Source of the DNA: Sceloporus undulatus | Lineage: Eukaryota > Chordata > Lepidosauria > Squamata > Phrynosomatidae | Reading direction: 5' to 3' | NCBI RefSeq assembly: GCF_019175285.1 | Contig: NC_056526.1 | Span: forward strand, 120,588,599 to 120,652,598 | DNA length: 64,000 nt | Shown: positions 26,460 to 37,988 of the stretch, piece by piece | Layout: the number at the start of each line of letters is the position of its first letter | How positions within the stretch are numbered: position 1 is the stretch's first letter | Made by a program: the position numbers and the translations under genes | The notes under the pieces: model-generated | The model's database searches: none | Seen by the model: only the letters and a program-made list of their open reading frames with translations | What the model was told of the DNA's origin: nothing

Positions 26460-27560
26460 TAGTGACTGAACCCATTTATTTATTTATTCGATTTCTATCC
26501 CACCTTTATCCCTGAAAGGGATCCAAGGAGGCTCACAAATAAAAATTCTAAAAACATATTACAATAAAGCAATTAAAAATATAATCTAAAACAGTATAAA
26601 ATTACAGGCATTAAAACCACACTAAAACCATGATACCCACCCTATATAACAAACACTCAAGCCACCCCATGATTAGTACATCAAAACCCTGCCTAAATAA
26701 AGCTGTTTTTGCTTGCCAGAGAAAGACAAGCAGGGAGGGGGCCAGCTTTGCTTCTCGTGGAAGGGCATTCCAGAGGGCAGGTGCAGCCACCAAGAAGGCT
26801 CTCTCGTGTCTTCACCAGGTGAGCCTGTGATGATGGCAGGGCCGAGAGAAACCCTTCCCCGGAAGATCTTAGGGCTCTAGCAGTTTCATATGGGGAGATA
26901 TGGGCGGGGTACAGACCGCCGCTTTGCGGCGGTCTGCCGCCGCCACCAGTAGGTCCGCGGGGGAGCCGGAGCCTTCACACGGCCCAACTCCCGCGCGGAC
27001 CGAAAAAGAAGCTCCAAAATGGAGCCTCTTTTTCCGTCGCGTTTGCGACGTAGCGAGGCGCCAGGGGCGCGCTCGCTACGTCACAAGCGGCGCGACCCGT
27101 ACGGACGCTCAGCGTCCGATACGCAAAGATGGCGCCAGCCATGTAGAAGGGCCGGCGCCATCTTGTACGGATGGAGTCCGTACTAGGCCCAGGGGCGTCT
27201 AAAAGAGAAGCCCCTTTTTTAAAATGGGACGTCCAGAGGACGTCCCAAATGGCGGTGCAGAAAGCACCATGGTTTCTCACATAATCTAGATCTAAACCAT
27301 GTAGGGCTTTATAGGTCATGGCCAGAACTTTGAATTGTGCCTGGAAACAAACCGGTAGCTAGTGAAGCTGTTAACAAGGGAGTTATATGCTCCCTGTAAC
27401 TGGCCCCAGTCAGCATTCTGGCTGCGGCATTTTGCACACGCTGAAGTTTCCGAACAGTTTCCATAGGCAGCCTTATGTAGAGTGTGTTACAGTAGTCCAA
27501 ATGGGATATAATCAAGGCATGTGTCACTGTAGCCAGATCTGACGTTTCAAGGAATTTATA
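26460..27560 (-). mobile_element. L2-type LINE, 3' part, split by a DNA transposon
   Basis: The minus strand encodes LDYCNTLYIRLPMETVRKLQ and RVQNAAARMLTGASYREHI upstream, then ALWNALPREAKLAPSLLVFL downstream. The 3' tail with AAATAAATAAATGG lies at 26470-26485. The same blocks occur in the 8040-8790 L2. A 366 bp GC-rich element (26903-27268) interrupts it. The LINE is 5'-truncated and dead. Confidence 0.82.
26903..27268. mobile_element. GC-rich GG...CC DNA transposon (3-bp TSD ATG)
   Basis: A 366 bp element starts GGCGGGGTACAGACCGCC and ends GGCGGTGCAGAAAGCACC. It is flanked by ATG (26900-26902 and 27269-27271). The surrounding L2 sequence closes up perfectly when one ATG and the element are removed, which fixes both ends. 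The interior is CpG-rich with nested short inverted repeats (GATGGCGCC, GCTACGTCAC). There is no coding capacity. Confidence 0.9.
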
Positions 27561-28189
27561 GAAATCTCCCTTCCAGAGATTCTACTTAGCATCATCCTGT
27601 TCAGTTTTAAGGTCAGATTAATCTTTTTATTGGCTGAGCATTTTATTCAGTTAATAAATAAATAGAGTACCCAGCTTGTTGGGGGCAATTAGCTTACACA
27701 TTGTAAACTGCTTAGGGAGTGCTTAAGTGCGCTGATAAATGGTATAGGAATGTACTTGCTATTACTGTACTATCTTGCTACTGCTGTTTCCCCAACCTAG
27801 TGGCCTCTCCCCAGATGTGTTAGATTATCATTCCCAGCTAGCATGGCCAAAGGTCATACCAACTGAGGGTAATAAGAGTTATAGTCCATCACATTTGCAT
27901 GGTGGGAAAAGTCCACACAGAGGGTGATGATAAATTTATCATGGTTATATCTTTGGTAAGGTTTCATGGCTAGATAGGAAACCATTCAGAATATCAGCTC
28001 TTTATAATTAAGTAACTGTATTGAAAAAACATATTTGGCAAAGATATTTCTAATAATTTACATATTCCTATCTACACAAAGTTTTGCAAGATTATATTTG
28101 TTTTCTCAATGGTTTTTTAAAGTGCTTTTTAAAATGCTCAGTACAAATAAAAATGTACTGACAAGATGATTTAAAAAATATATGCTTAC
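27561..28189. other. CNGA1 intron with a MITE trace
   Basis: A MITE of the TGTTGGACTACAACTCCCA type lies at about 27785-27900 (CCCCAGATGTGTTAGATTAT and its complement). Nothing else was recognised. Confidence 0.45.
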
Positions 28190-28296
28190 CTGTCCTGGTT
28201 CGTACAAACATGTCAGCAACATAGATAACATCTGATATATAATCAAAAATGAACCACATTTGTAAATTGTTGCTCTGAAGTTCATCGAAACAGGCT
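28190..28296 (-). CDS. CNGA1: CNGA1 exon 4 (S1-S2 region)
   Basis: The exon is 107 bp, with acceptor attcag and donor gtaagc. It encodes [20 protein letters not shown] and on to [16 protein letters not shown]. It enters with a split Arg codon and leaves with a split Gly completed in the last exon. It covers the end of S1 and all of S2. Confidence 0.95.
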
Positions 28297-28779
28297 CTGA
28301 ATAAGAAAAAACACAAGCAGAATTTAAAATGAACCATTTGGTCATTATTCACAATGTAGCACCTTTCTAACTGAAAAAGAGAAGTTTCTAGCTTGAGCTT
28401 TTGTAGACATGAATCTGCTACCACAGATGCATGTGAAGTAGACAAGTGTATAAAAGCTCATGTTACCAACTTCTGTCTTTCAGTTACAGTACTTCCATAT
28501 GTGGTACAAAATCCCTTTGCATACAGATTTCCCAGACTAATATGTATTTGAATTCTTTACAGTTAAGGATACAAGCCATTGGATTCATGCCCTATGGAAA
28601 TGTACTTTCAGAAGTGATCTCCATCTCTGTGAGATTGAGGGATGGTGACATTTCACTTAAGGATATAGACAAATGGGCACAAGACCACAGGAAGACAACA
28701 AAAATGGTCAGTAGTATGGCAAAAAGATCCTATGATGAAAAAAATTGAAAGCTGAGCATTATTGGTTTTCAAAATATGA

Positions 28780-29010
28780 TAACCCTGGGCTTAAATTGTA
28801 AGAGAACAAATTACTGCTGAACAATAGGAAAATATTTTTGACAGTAAGATCAATAATGCAAACAATTACTGGGTTGATGAGCAGGCTGTTCATTGTCAGA
28901 TTTTTCGAGCAGTGTCTGGACAGCCATCTATTGAGAACGCTTTAACTCTGGATTTCCTGCACTGAATAGGGGGCTTGACTAGATTGACTGCAATGCCCCC
29001 TTCTAACGCT
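28780..29010 (+). mobile_element. CR1/L2-like 3' end
   Basis: GACAGCCATCTATTGAGAAC, then GGGGGCTTGACTAGATTGAC, correspond to the common squamate CR1/L2 3' terminus (…GGGGGTTGGACTAGATGG…). It is 5'-truncated and diverged. Confidence 0.5.
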
Positions 29011-29294
29011 ACAATTCAATTATTTATTTCCCCAAAGTGTGTTTTTCCTATGTCCCAAGTAACCTTCAATTCTCATTTTGTCCACCACAAAGTTTTCATC
29101 ACAAACTCAGATCAGAACTGCGTAAACCAGTGCTCAAGATGCTTTTCAACATTTGCAGTGCTGCCTTCATACATGGTATGAGCTCCCAGTGGAAGCTTAA
29201 TGTCACCACTTCACTAAGGGCATAATGCAAGAAAAATTTTATGAGGTTGAAAAACTAAGTGCTGCCAGAATGGGTTAAAATATTCCTGAGACCC

Positions 29295-29580
29295 ACTGTC
29301 TTATTGCATGAAAAAAGAAAGCCAAAGAGCAGGAGAGTAGCAGCTTTCTCTATGCCTCTCTGCCTGCCATTGTAGCACTTCTGGTCTCCCTCCCAAGGGA
29401 AATGATCATAAAAATGTGCCTTTTATGACTGGGAAAATCCATTTCACTGTCTCTCCGTTATAACTGTCTCTCTCAGGAAGGAATAGAAGTGCTACGACAG
29501 CATGTGGTGAGGAACAGAGGAAGCCCCTGTTCTCCCACTCCATTTCGGCTTTTGTTTCTCATGCGATGAGGCTCCACATT
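29295..29580. mobile_element. Palindromic MITE of the Tigger-like set
   Basis: Fold-back structure. Left CTTATTGCATG...AGCAGGAGAGTAGCAGCTTT and right TCTCCCACTCC...CTCATGCGATGAGG are complementary, as are the inner arms (AGCACTTCTGGTCTCCCTCC and GAAGGAATAGAAGTGCTACG). Relatives lie at 58720-58990 and 60535-60730. Confidence 0.6.
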
Positions 29581-30329
29581 TGAAAAGTTGTTTAGTTTTC
29601 TTATCTGTACATACATTTTAAAGATAATTGAATCTTATTGTGCTGATAAAGAGTAATTAAATTAATGATGAAGCAATCAGATTATCTCTTTGCTACCAAA
29701 CTGACTTACATAAACATTTTCAAGCCACATACAAGCTTTCTTGCCAAACCAAAATGAAATTCAGGACAGGACTGAAAAATATCTATCTTGCCTACAAATC
29801 ACCTTTATCATTGACAAATTTATACATAGCATTTCCTGAACATTCCATGTGCTTTACATACATTATAGTAATAATAATTACTTGCAAGGAAAGTAGCTAT
29901 CCTAGCTGTATTACACACTGGAGGGGGAACAGCACTGAAGTAGAGAGATTGTGGTTTGCATAAGTTCACTAGATGAGTTATTGATGATTGTTCCATTTGA
30001 GCTGGGCATTGCCTAGTTCACAGCTCAGTTTCTCAAGCCACAATTCTATGTGTAACCTACTTTCCTGGTTTAAATCCTCACTAAAATTAATAGGCTTATT
30101 TTTTTTTTTTAAGATAGGCATAGGATTGCACTTTTAAAATACTATATTGGTTAGCTAGTGAAAATTACATCCAGTTTCAACAAGCCATGGTTTCATCTTT
30201 ATATACAACAACTTTTATTTTATTCTTGAAAGGCTCTTAATTTCCTTTTATTTTTCTTTCTATTTAACAGACAAACTGATATATCTATTATGAACCAATA
30301 TGCCATCCAATAATGTTATTTTACAATAC
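29581..30329. other. CNGA1 intron, nothing recognised
   Basis: Non-repetitive AT-rich sequence, with one poly-T run near 30100. No exon was seen. Confidence 0.4.
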
Positions 30330-30437
30330 CTAGCAATGATCATTGTCCAGTTGTACATGACAGGCAATGTGATGCAAAACAGCCAATTGTAATATAAGTT
30401 TCCTGACGGATCGATGACAAATATCTCCTTCTTCTCC
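30330..30437 (-). CDS. CNGA1: CNGA1 exon 3 (start of S1)
   Basis: The exon is 108 bp, with acceptor tttag and donor gtattg. It encodes [20 protein letters not shown] and on to [15 protein letters not shown], the highly conserved post-N-terminal block and S1 of CNGA1. It leaves in phase 2 (AG|A gives Arg with exon 4). Confidence 0.95.
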   Translation of the reverse strand, partial: GEEGDICHRSVRKLILQLAVLHHIACHVQLDNDHC

Positions 30438-30818
30438 CTAAAGAGTGAAGAGAAGGGGGGAAATGATGTTATCGAGAAACTGGTACAATATGGCCATCAT
30501 GAATAAAATCCAGCAGCACTTTGTACAATGCGATGTGTTTAACTATTCCACTGCAACCAATTGACTTAACTTAGTGCCATATGCTGTAGATATTAATAAA
30601 TATACTGAACAGAATATTAGTGTACTTTTGCTCTTTGTGTTTACCAGTGAGCCAACATCAACTTGGCCAGTATAAGAAATTTCATACATTAGTTTGCTGT
30701 AATGAAAATGAATTCTGTGACACACTAAAGTCTAACAAATTTATCACTGTGTTTTTATAGAGTAAACTTCAGTATATGAACTGCCTGTTGCACTTCTTGT
30801 TGAAGCCATAAACACATT

Positions 30819-31039
30819 GGCTGTATCCACACTGCAAACAGAATCTAGTTTGACACCACTTTAGCTGTCATGGTTCAATGCTATGGAATTCTGGGATTTG
30901 TAATTTTGTGAGACATTAACCTTCTCTATCAGACAGCGCTGGTGCCACAACAAACTACAAAACCCAGGATTCTATAGCATTCAGCAATAGCAGTTAAAGT
31001 GGTGTCCAACTGAATTATTTCTGCAATACAGATGGAACC
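30819..31039. mobile_element. Fold-back MITE (3-bp TSD ATT)
   Basis: A 221 bp element starts GGCTGTATCCACACTGC and ends CAATACAGATGGAACC, flanked by ATT (30816-30818 and 31040-31042). Its arms carry CTAGTTTGACACCACTTTAG and the complement. The core has ATGGAATTCTGGGATTTGTA and an inverted partner. It is the cleanest-ended copy of this family in the window. Confidence 0.82.
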
Positions 31040-31104
31040 ATTGTCTCTCTTGAGAAAAGGTACTGCCATTCATACGTCTCTTCAATTATAAATTCTCTAA
31101 ATGG

Positions 31105-34035
31105 AATTTTTTAAAAAAATTTTATTGGTTAAAATATATATACAACAGTACAAATACTGACTTATACCAATATCCATACACCCACATTCAAATACACAAT
31201 CAAATACACATTAAAATACACAAACTAACAACACATAAAATCCTACCTATTACTAAGAAATCAAATATAGGTAAGTATACGTATATAATATTTATTTCAT
31301 TATTTAATGTTTAATATTTGCTGTGCCCATCCATTGTCTTGTCTTTATCTTATCTACTAACCTACCCTCCCTTTATCTTCTGACCTATCTTTCTAATTCC
31401 TTCTTTAAATGATTTCTTCTTCCTCAGCCTTCCTATCTTACTCCCTGTCCCCTACTCTTCTTTCTTCTTCCTTAAATACCTTCTAACTAACAACTTTCTC
31501 TTACCTTCACACTTACAATATTCTTTTAATATCTCTCGTTATCTTCCTTATACATCTCTTCTATCAACACCTTTACTCTCATTTATCCTTCCCTTTCACT
31601 CTTGGACACATACATCTATTGACTTCCTCCTACCTTCTTCATATTATAGATCATCATGTTATTTGACTTTCCAAATTTCTCTATTATATTAGTGGATCCT
31701 GTTTCCCTTTAGTTCTAAAATAAGAACCATTATGTACAAACCATGAAGTTGACTGAGTTCTCTATCCCATCTATTTAAATGATACTACAGCTACATCTCC
31801 CCATCTTGCCTCTATGTATTTAATTACCATCATCCATTCATCCTACGTCTGTTTCTTGTCCTCGTTTCTTATTGCTTGAGTTAATCTATCCATCATCACA
31901 GCTTCGTATAATTTAAGTATCTATTCTTCTATTCCTGGGCAATTGTTGCTTTTCCACTTTTGAGCAAAACACAATCGCGCAAGAGTAACCAGATAATACA
32001 GGGTTTTCCTTTCCTTCCCTTTTATATCGTCATCAAAAATGCCCAACAGAAAGGTCACAGGTCTCATTTGTATTTTCTTCCCCATTATAAGTACAATTTG
32101 ATTATTAATCATTTTCCAATATTTTTTAGCTTCTTTGCATGACCACCAACAGTGGTAAAAGGTTCCAATTTCTGTTTTACATTTCCAGCATAAGTTATTG
32201 TTATATTTATAAATTTTTGCCATTTTAGCTGGAGTCATATACCAATGAAAGAACATTTTATAAAAGTTCTCTCTTAGATTCTGGGAAACAGTAAGTTCAT
32301 AATTGTTTTTCCAAGTTTTCTCCCATTGATGCATCTCTATTGTATGACCTATTTCTTTAGCCCACTTGATCATATCTTCTTTCACTACCTCCTGTTCCAT
32401 CTCGTACGACAATAAGATTTTGTATATTTTCCCAATTAGTTTTGAGTTGTCAGCTAGTAGTAATTTACCTAGTTCTGAATTCCCTTGAGTTAATTCTATT
32501 TTATGAATCTTAAGATCTTCTTTGTACCTCAACATAATTTGGTTATATGCGAACCAATTAATTTTCCAACCTTCCTCGTTTAATTTTTCCCTTGGTTTTA
32601 AATTAATTTCCCCTTTATTTATTTCCAATAGATCCTTATATTTGTACCATTTGATATCCCCAATCATTTCTTTCCTGTAAAACGCCTCGTGTGGGGATAC
32701 CCATCCTTCTATATTTTGAGCTATTCTTGATTTGTATTTGTTCCAAATTCTTATAAGGGATTTTCTAATCACATGTAATTTAAATGATCTATTTGATTTG
32801 TCTTTCTCATAAATTAGATAAGCATGCCATCCAAAAGCATTTCCGTCACTTTCAATTTCAAGCACTTTCGGATTTTCTAATTCTATCCAATCTTTAAGCC
32901 AAATTAAACTACAAGCTTCAAAATACAATTTAAAATTTGGTAAACTTAAGCCTCCTCTTTCTTTAGAGTCTTGCATTATTTTATATTTAATCCTAGGTTT
33001 CCTCCCTTTCCAAATGAATTGTGTCAGGTCTTTATCCCAGTCTTTAAAAGGCTTATCCGTTATGATAATAGGGATCATTTGAAATAAGAACAATAATTTC
33101 GGTAATACCATCATTTTAATACAGGCAATCCTACCCATTAATGAGAGGCTTAATTTGTTCCATTGTAATAGATCTTGTTTAATTTTAGCCCAAGTTTTTT
33201 TGTAGTTGTCTTCATACAAATTATTTGTTTTACTTGAGATGTAGATACCTAAATATTTCACTTTTTTTTCGATTTTAATACCTGATTTATTTTCCAGTTG
33301 TTTTCGGTCTTTTTCTTCCATATTTTTTGTTAGGATAGCAGATTTTGTTTTATTAATTTTACAACTCGTCATTAAGCCGAACTTTTCAAGAGTTTCTACT
33401 ACTAGTTCAATACTTCCAAGGGGATCATCCAGCGAAAGAATTAAGTTGTGTGCAAAGGCTCTTATCTTATATTGTTGGTTCTTAATCTTAATACCTTTTA
33501 TTTGATCATTTGTTTTGATTTCTCTTATCAGAAGCTCTATTATTAATAGAAACAAAAGCGGGGATAAAGGACATCCTTGTCTGGTGCCTCTTTCTATGTT
33601 AATAAATTTGGTTTTCTCACCATTTATTCTAATTTGAGCTCTTTGGTTCATGTATATTTTTTCTATCCAATTGATAAAGTTTGGGCCTACTTGAATTTTC
33701 ATTAGCACCTCAATCAGGGTATGCCAATTAACTGAGTCAAATGTTTTTTCTCAGTCTATAAATAAAAGTCCTAATTGTTGTCATTGTGCCTTTCATAATA
33801 TTCTATTATATCTAATAAAATTCTCGAATTATCCCTCATAAATCTGTTCGGTAGAAATCCCCTTTGGTCATTATCAATTAAGTCTTTTAAACAGTACTTT
33901 AGACGGTTTGCCAATATAGTGGTGAATATTTTGTAGTCGTTATTTAGTAATGAAATTGGACGATAATTTGCGGGTTCTAAAATATCTTTGCCCTCTTTGG
34001 ATTTGACAATATATGTATGCATTGATGTCACGCAT
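31105..34035 (-). mobile_element. 5'-truncated L1 LINE (ORF2 C-terminal two thirds and 3'UTR)
   Basis: The minus strand gives L1-type reverse transcriptase: ILEPANYRPISLLNNDYKIF near 33950, RGTRQGCPLSPLLFLLIIEL near 33580, then a long C-terminal region ending in the Cys-rich ...CWKCKTEIGTFYHCWWSC motif. A 595-codon frame (33708-31921) is uninterrupted. Upstream of it there is one frame change and one stop between the 33771-34031 frame and this one. The catalytic F-A-D-D box reads FAHN, so both aspartates are lost. An 800 bp 3'UTR is pyrimidine-rich on the plus strand and ends with AATAAA and an A-run near 31105-31130. It lies in a CNGA1 intron in the gene's own orientation. Confidence 0.9.
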
Positions 34036-34145
34036 ATGTAATAAAGTCCTACAACAAATTAGTAATATTAACAAACATGTGTGGTCAGCAATGTAATAAA
34101 GTCCTAAAACAAATTAGTAATATCAATAAACATCCTTAGTCAGCA
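34036..34145. repeat. Tandem duplication, two units of 55 bp
   Basis: ATGTAATAAAGTCCTA...TCAGCA occurs at 34036-34090 and 34091-34145 with a handful of mismatches. It directly abuts the truncated 5' end of the L1. Confidence 0.88.
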
Positions 34146-34585
34146 ATTGGTTTTAATGGAAGACCATTTTGAGAAAGGATGATTAATAGAAAGTCATGAT
34201 AATATTCAGCCTGTTAAAAAAAGATCACTGGCTTAGCAGTAGTCACCAGTTTCCATGCATCTCTTGGAGAGTAAAACAGTATTCCTTCAAGGCCAGAATT
34301 GGTCCCCAATTTTTGATCCCATCATCTAGGAATCATGTAAAAATTATATGGTTACTTCTTTTGCTAGAACTCCTACCTGAACACCCACCCACCCACTCAC
34401 ACATGCACACTATAAGCATGTCATCTCCTCAAGATACACATTCCTATATATTGACATTGTGACTGTGTTGTGAGGTTTGTGAAAGATGTAATCCAACCTA
34501 TACTACAGTGGTAACATATGACTCTGCCTCAATATATTTCATGGTGTTAGATGGAAGCATTTAACCCTAAATTAAGAATACTTAC

Positions 34586-34687
34586 TTCTCCTCCTTATTT
34601 TTCTTCTCAGGTGTACCTTTATTTGTCTTCTGGTTTTCCTTATTTACCTTTTCCACTGTGGCTTTTTCTCTTTCACCATCAGATTTA
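34586..34687 (-). CDS. CNGA1: CNGA1 exon 2 (charged N-terminal segment)
   Basis: The exon is 102 bp, with acceptor tccag and donor gtaagt. It encodes KSDGEREKATVEKVNKENQK and on to TNKGTPEKKNKEEK, the Lys/Glu-rich linker typical of CNGA1 before the first membrane segment. It is shorter than in mammals. Phases match exon 1 (AG|T) and exon 3 (AA|G). Confidence 0.88.
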
Positions 34688-36731
34688 CTGGAAAAGGGAT
34701 TACTATTATATAGACATTAGAATAAAAATAAATGAACAACTTTTTCAAAAGAAGTTCTATTATGTACAGATGTACTTCAGTGCTAGCCTATATACATAAG
34801 TGTATTATGCGAATTGCTGCAGATTTTTACACGTTCGCATCCACACACATTTGCCATCACCCTTCTGCACAACTTCACATTTATTTGTCCTCCCTCTGCT
34901 GAAAATGCACTTCCATGTGAGTCCATGCGAAGTAGGATAGACAGCCATACATTTGATAATGCACATCCTTATTGATATTCACAGATACTCCAGTAAAACC
35001 CATTAATCCTTTTTCAGCTGAGTTTATGAAGGGTTCTTTTGGGGGGGAGGGGGCCTAGCAAAAAGCCTGAATTTGTCCGAAACCTGAGTGTGGCCGGAGT
35101 GCAGTCTATGCAATTGGAATGTATTTTAATTGTAGACAAGCCCTCAGTTAAGCTTCTAATAAAGAAGCTTCTTTTTACGAAGTTTTTTTATTCCCCCCTG
35201 CCCCCACCAATTTCCTCCTTTTCTTCCATTTACTTGGAAATGTTTTTTTAGCACTATCATTGTTGGGCGAATGGTAAAGAAAGGCTAGAGAAACACAGAT
35301 GTTTGATGTCAGGATGCAGCAGTGCGTCTACTGTTAATGTAATAAAAACATGAACTGGGAAGGTATGGGATTCTAGCTGGTGATCCTTAGCCACTAACTG
35401 GAGGTCTTGCACTGAGCAAGGGATTGGACCTGATAGCCTACAGGCCTCTTCCAACTCTATAATCCTATGATCCTACTGTAGCTGTGTGTGCCTGCCTTTA
35501 ACTGGCAAGGTAAACAACATCTGCCTCAAAAATCCCATGCTGAACATGCATGAACATGTCCTCATGCTAGCCCAGGGACTAATCTAGGTTGGGCCCTGGG
35601 CCAAGAAAGCACAGGCTCAGCCTTGCCTGTTTGTTCAGCCCCTCATTTGAAAAGGTATACACTTCCACAATCCATCCTAACCTATGAAAAGCCATTGGCT
35701 TTAATGGGAGGCAAAATTGATGACGCATTTTTATTTAACCATGATTTACTCTGTCTTTGGTAGTGTTATTTTAGGTAATATATTACAAACTACAGAGAGG
35801 TTTTATTTTTCAGTTGTAAGCTACTATAAACAATTTCCCCACACACTAAATAATTAAAATTTATATCCCATTTCAGATCAAGTAATAAAATTTTGTTCTC
35901 TTAACAAGTTCAACAAGAATCTTCATATGAAAGCAAGAAAACAAAATCCGCAAATAAAATGCATATCTCCAAATAAAATACCACATCCAAAGTGACAAAG
36001 TGAAACATGTTTAAACATATTCATTTCAACAGACAGTGTTGTCTGTGTTGTGCAGTACAGTGCAATTCCATGCTTCTGTGGGATTTACAATCAAGCAAGT
36101 ATGCATAGGATTGTAGTTTATGTTTGCTGGATATGTATTTTGTCAACAAGAACAATCACTCAGTTAAACATCTTCAACACACATTCAGCCATATGGAGAT
36201 ACGTGTAAGTGAAAAAACATAGTTCAGGCTAATAATGATCATAATCCACACAAAGGGACAAAACAGGCTTCTTTGACAAAGTTGGATTGGGGCTGTGGCA
36301 GCCACATGCTGTGGCCCCAATCCACTGTGGCACCAGTCAAAAAAGGAGCAGTTTTCAACTTTAGTGGCTCTTCTGCAGCACCCTGGCAGCTACCCAGAGT
36401 ATTGGGGGCTTGTGGCGTGTAACCACCATACTCCCCAAATGCCTGGAAGCCAGCCCACATGTGGGTAGTCGGGCAACTGGAAATGGTGCAAAGTAATGGT
36501 CAGATTCACCCCAAAGTTAAGTATTTACACTTTCTGGTTTCAATGAGAGAGTTAAAGATGGGTACATCCTGTTACTGGGATTTGTTTTCATAGAAATAAT
36601 TAAGTACATATATGTTTAACTGAACTGTGACATATGATAACAATATAGTGAAGAACATGCAAGGCATTAAAAACCATTCCTATCATTCAAGTACAGATCC
36701 TCAACAGAAAATGGTTATTCACATTCTTTAC
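34688..36731. other. CNGA1 intron with CR1 tail and a GC-rich scrap
   Basis: At about 35380-35475 the plus strand reads GGATTGGACCTGATAGCC, then CTCTTCCAACTCTATAATCC, the classic CR1 3' end. A GC-richer block at about 36258-36480 (CAAAAAAGGAGCAGTTTTC, GTGGCCCCAATCC) may be a decayed GG...CC transposon. I looked here for an exon encoding the WYLPGA motif of the bird and mammal CNGA1 N-terminus and found none. Confidence 0.45.
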
Positions 36732-36846
36732 CTGTTTTTACCATCTTTTACTCTTTCAGTACTTTCACTTCTGTGCTGGAGAGCCAAGTTGTGAATATTT
36801 GAACTTGCATGGTGGGTTTCAGTCACCCCTATTTTTGTGGTCATAA
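36732..36846 (-). CDS. CNGA1: CNGA1 exon 1 with the start codon
   Basis: The ATG is at 36844-36842, two bases after the acceptor (ttcag|TT ATG). It encodes MTTKIGVTETHHASSNIHNL and on to ESTERVKDGKN. The start resembles the chicken CNGA1 N-terminus (KVGV-ETHH as remembered). The donor gtaaag leaves phase 2. Because the exon begins just before the ATG, at least one upstream untranslated exon must exist. Confidence 0.82.
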
Positions 36847-37808
36847 CTGAAATCTATTATCTGGGAAACAGTGAGGAAAATGTTTTTGATCAGAGCAGAT
36901 AAAAGGACTTTAAACATAAGACCCAGAATTACAACTAAGTTGGTGGGGATGAAGCAAACATGTCACATTAAGACTTCAAGAGAAGAAATCCAAACAATTC
37001 AACCAATGGGGTCTTAAAGTACAGTATTTTAAAGCTTCAATCCTGTACATACTCTTCTGGGAAATAAGCCCCATCGAATTCAGGGGGGCTTATTTCTGAA
37101 TAGAAATATATAGTAAAAGTGAGGTTGAATCACCATGTGTTTCCTGGTTGTATCAAGTGAAATGTATGAAATAGTACATAGTACAGATATAAGAAAAAAT
37201 AGGAACAAACATATTTTGCATATGGACTTAGCCAAACTTAATCATATTTAAATTCCATTAAAATAAATGGGACTTAGAAAGCCATCCTTTATTATGTTAA
37301 ATACTTGCTCATATGGAAATCCTACTGTATTCAATGGAGCTTATCTCCAGGTAAGTGTTCACAGGATTGCAGCTGTACACCATGGGATTTATTTCAAAAT
37401 AGGTATAGATATGATTCTGCTACTTGTTGGATCATAACAAAATGTCAGAGATCTGTTTCATCTGCCATTCATCAGTCTACATGTAGGAAAAAAACACAGT
37501 TATTTCTCTTAGTTTAGTCATGGAAATTGCTTCATGTTCACAACAGGTTACCAGCATAATGGAGGAGGGGGTTACACAATATATAGCAAAATAAATTCAC
37601 ATAGCTCCTCATTTTATTATGCAGAGTTTAGATGTTTTTCTCCCTGGAAATCATTATGGCATCTTCAGTGCAACCACATTTCAATATTAGCCACTCCTTT
37701 CATTCCATTTAGCATTCCTAGTCAGACATCCATCCATTAATAACCCACCACTCCATTCACTCATGCTTTTTAAACAAAATTGAATGACATAAACAATAAA
37801 TTACCAAC

Positions 37809-37868
37809 CTCATTGCATTCATTCCATACTGCAGTGAATCCTGTGTGGGTGATGAATTCTTTGGCTTC
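37809..37868 (-). CDS. Possible upstream CNGA1 exon (5'UTR or alternative N-terminus)
   Basis: A 60 bp block sits between acceptor ttcctag and donor gttggt. It is open in the frame KPKNSSPTQDSLQYGMNAM. Joined to 36732-36846 its ATGs read out of the main frame. Joined to 34586-34687 it would stay in frame. Transcript support is needed; the role is inferred only from position and splice signals. Confidence 0.35.
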
Positions 37869-37988
37869 CTAGGAAAGGATATGTCTATTAACAAATCAAA
37901 TTGAGGGAAATTAACGAACTCAAAAATAAAAACAATGCTGCTTTTACTGTTGCAATATTATAGCATTATAGTCCCTGCTTGTGCTTAC

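Noticed and set aside
31921-33708. 595-codon frame as a functional host or LINE gene
   Set aside because: It is L1 ORF2 sequence with a destroyed FADD box, truncated 5', and no sign of host exon structure.
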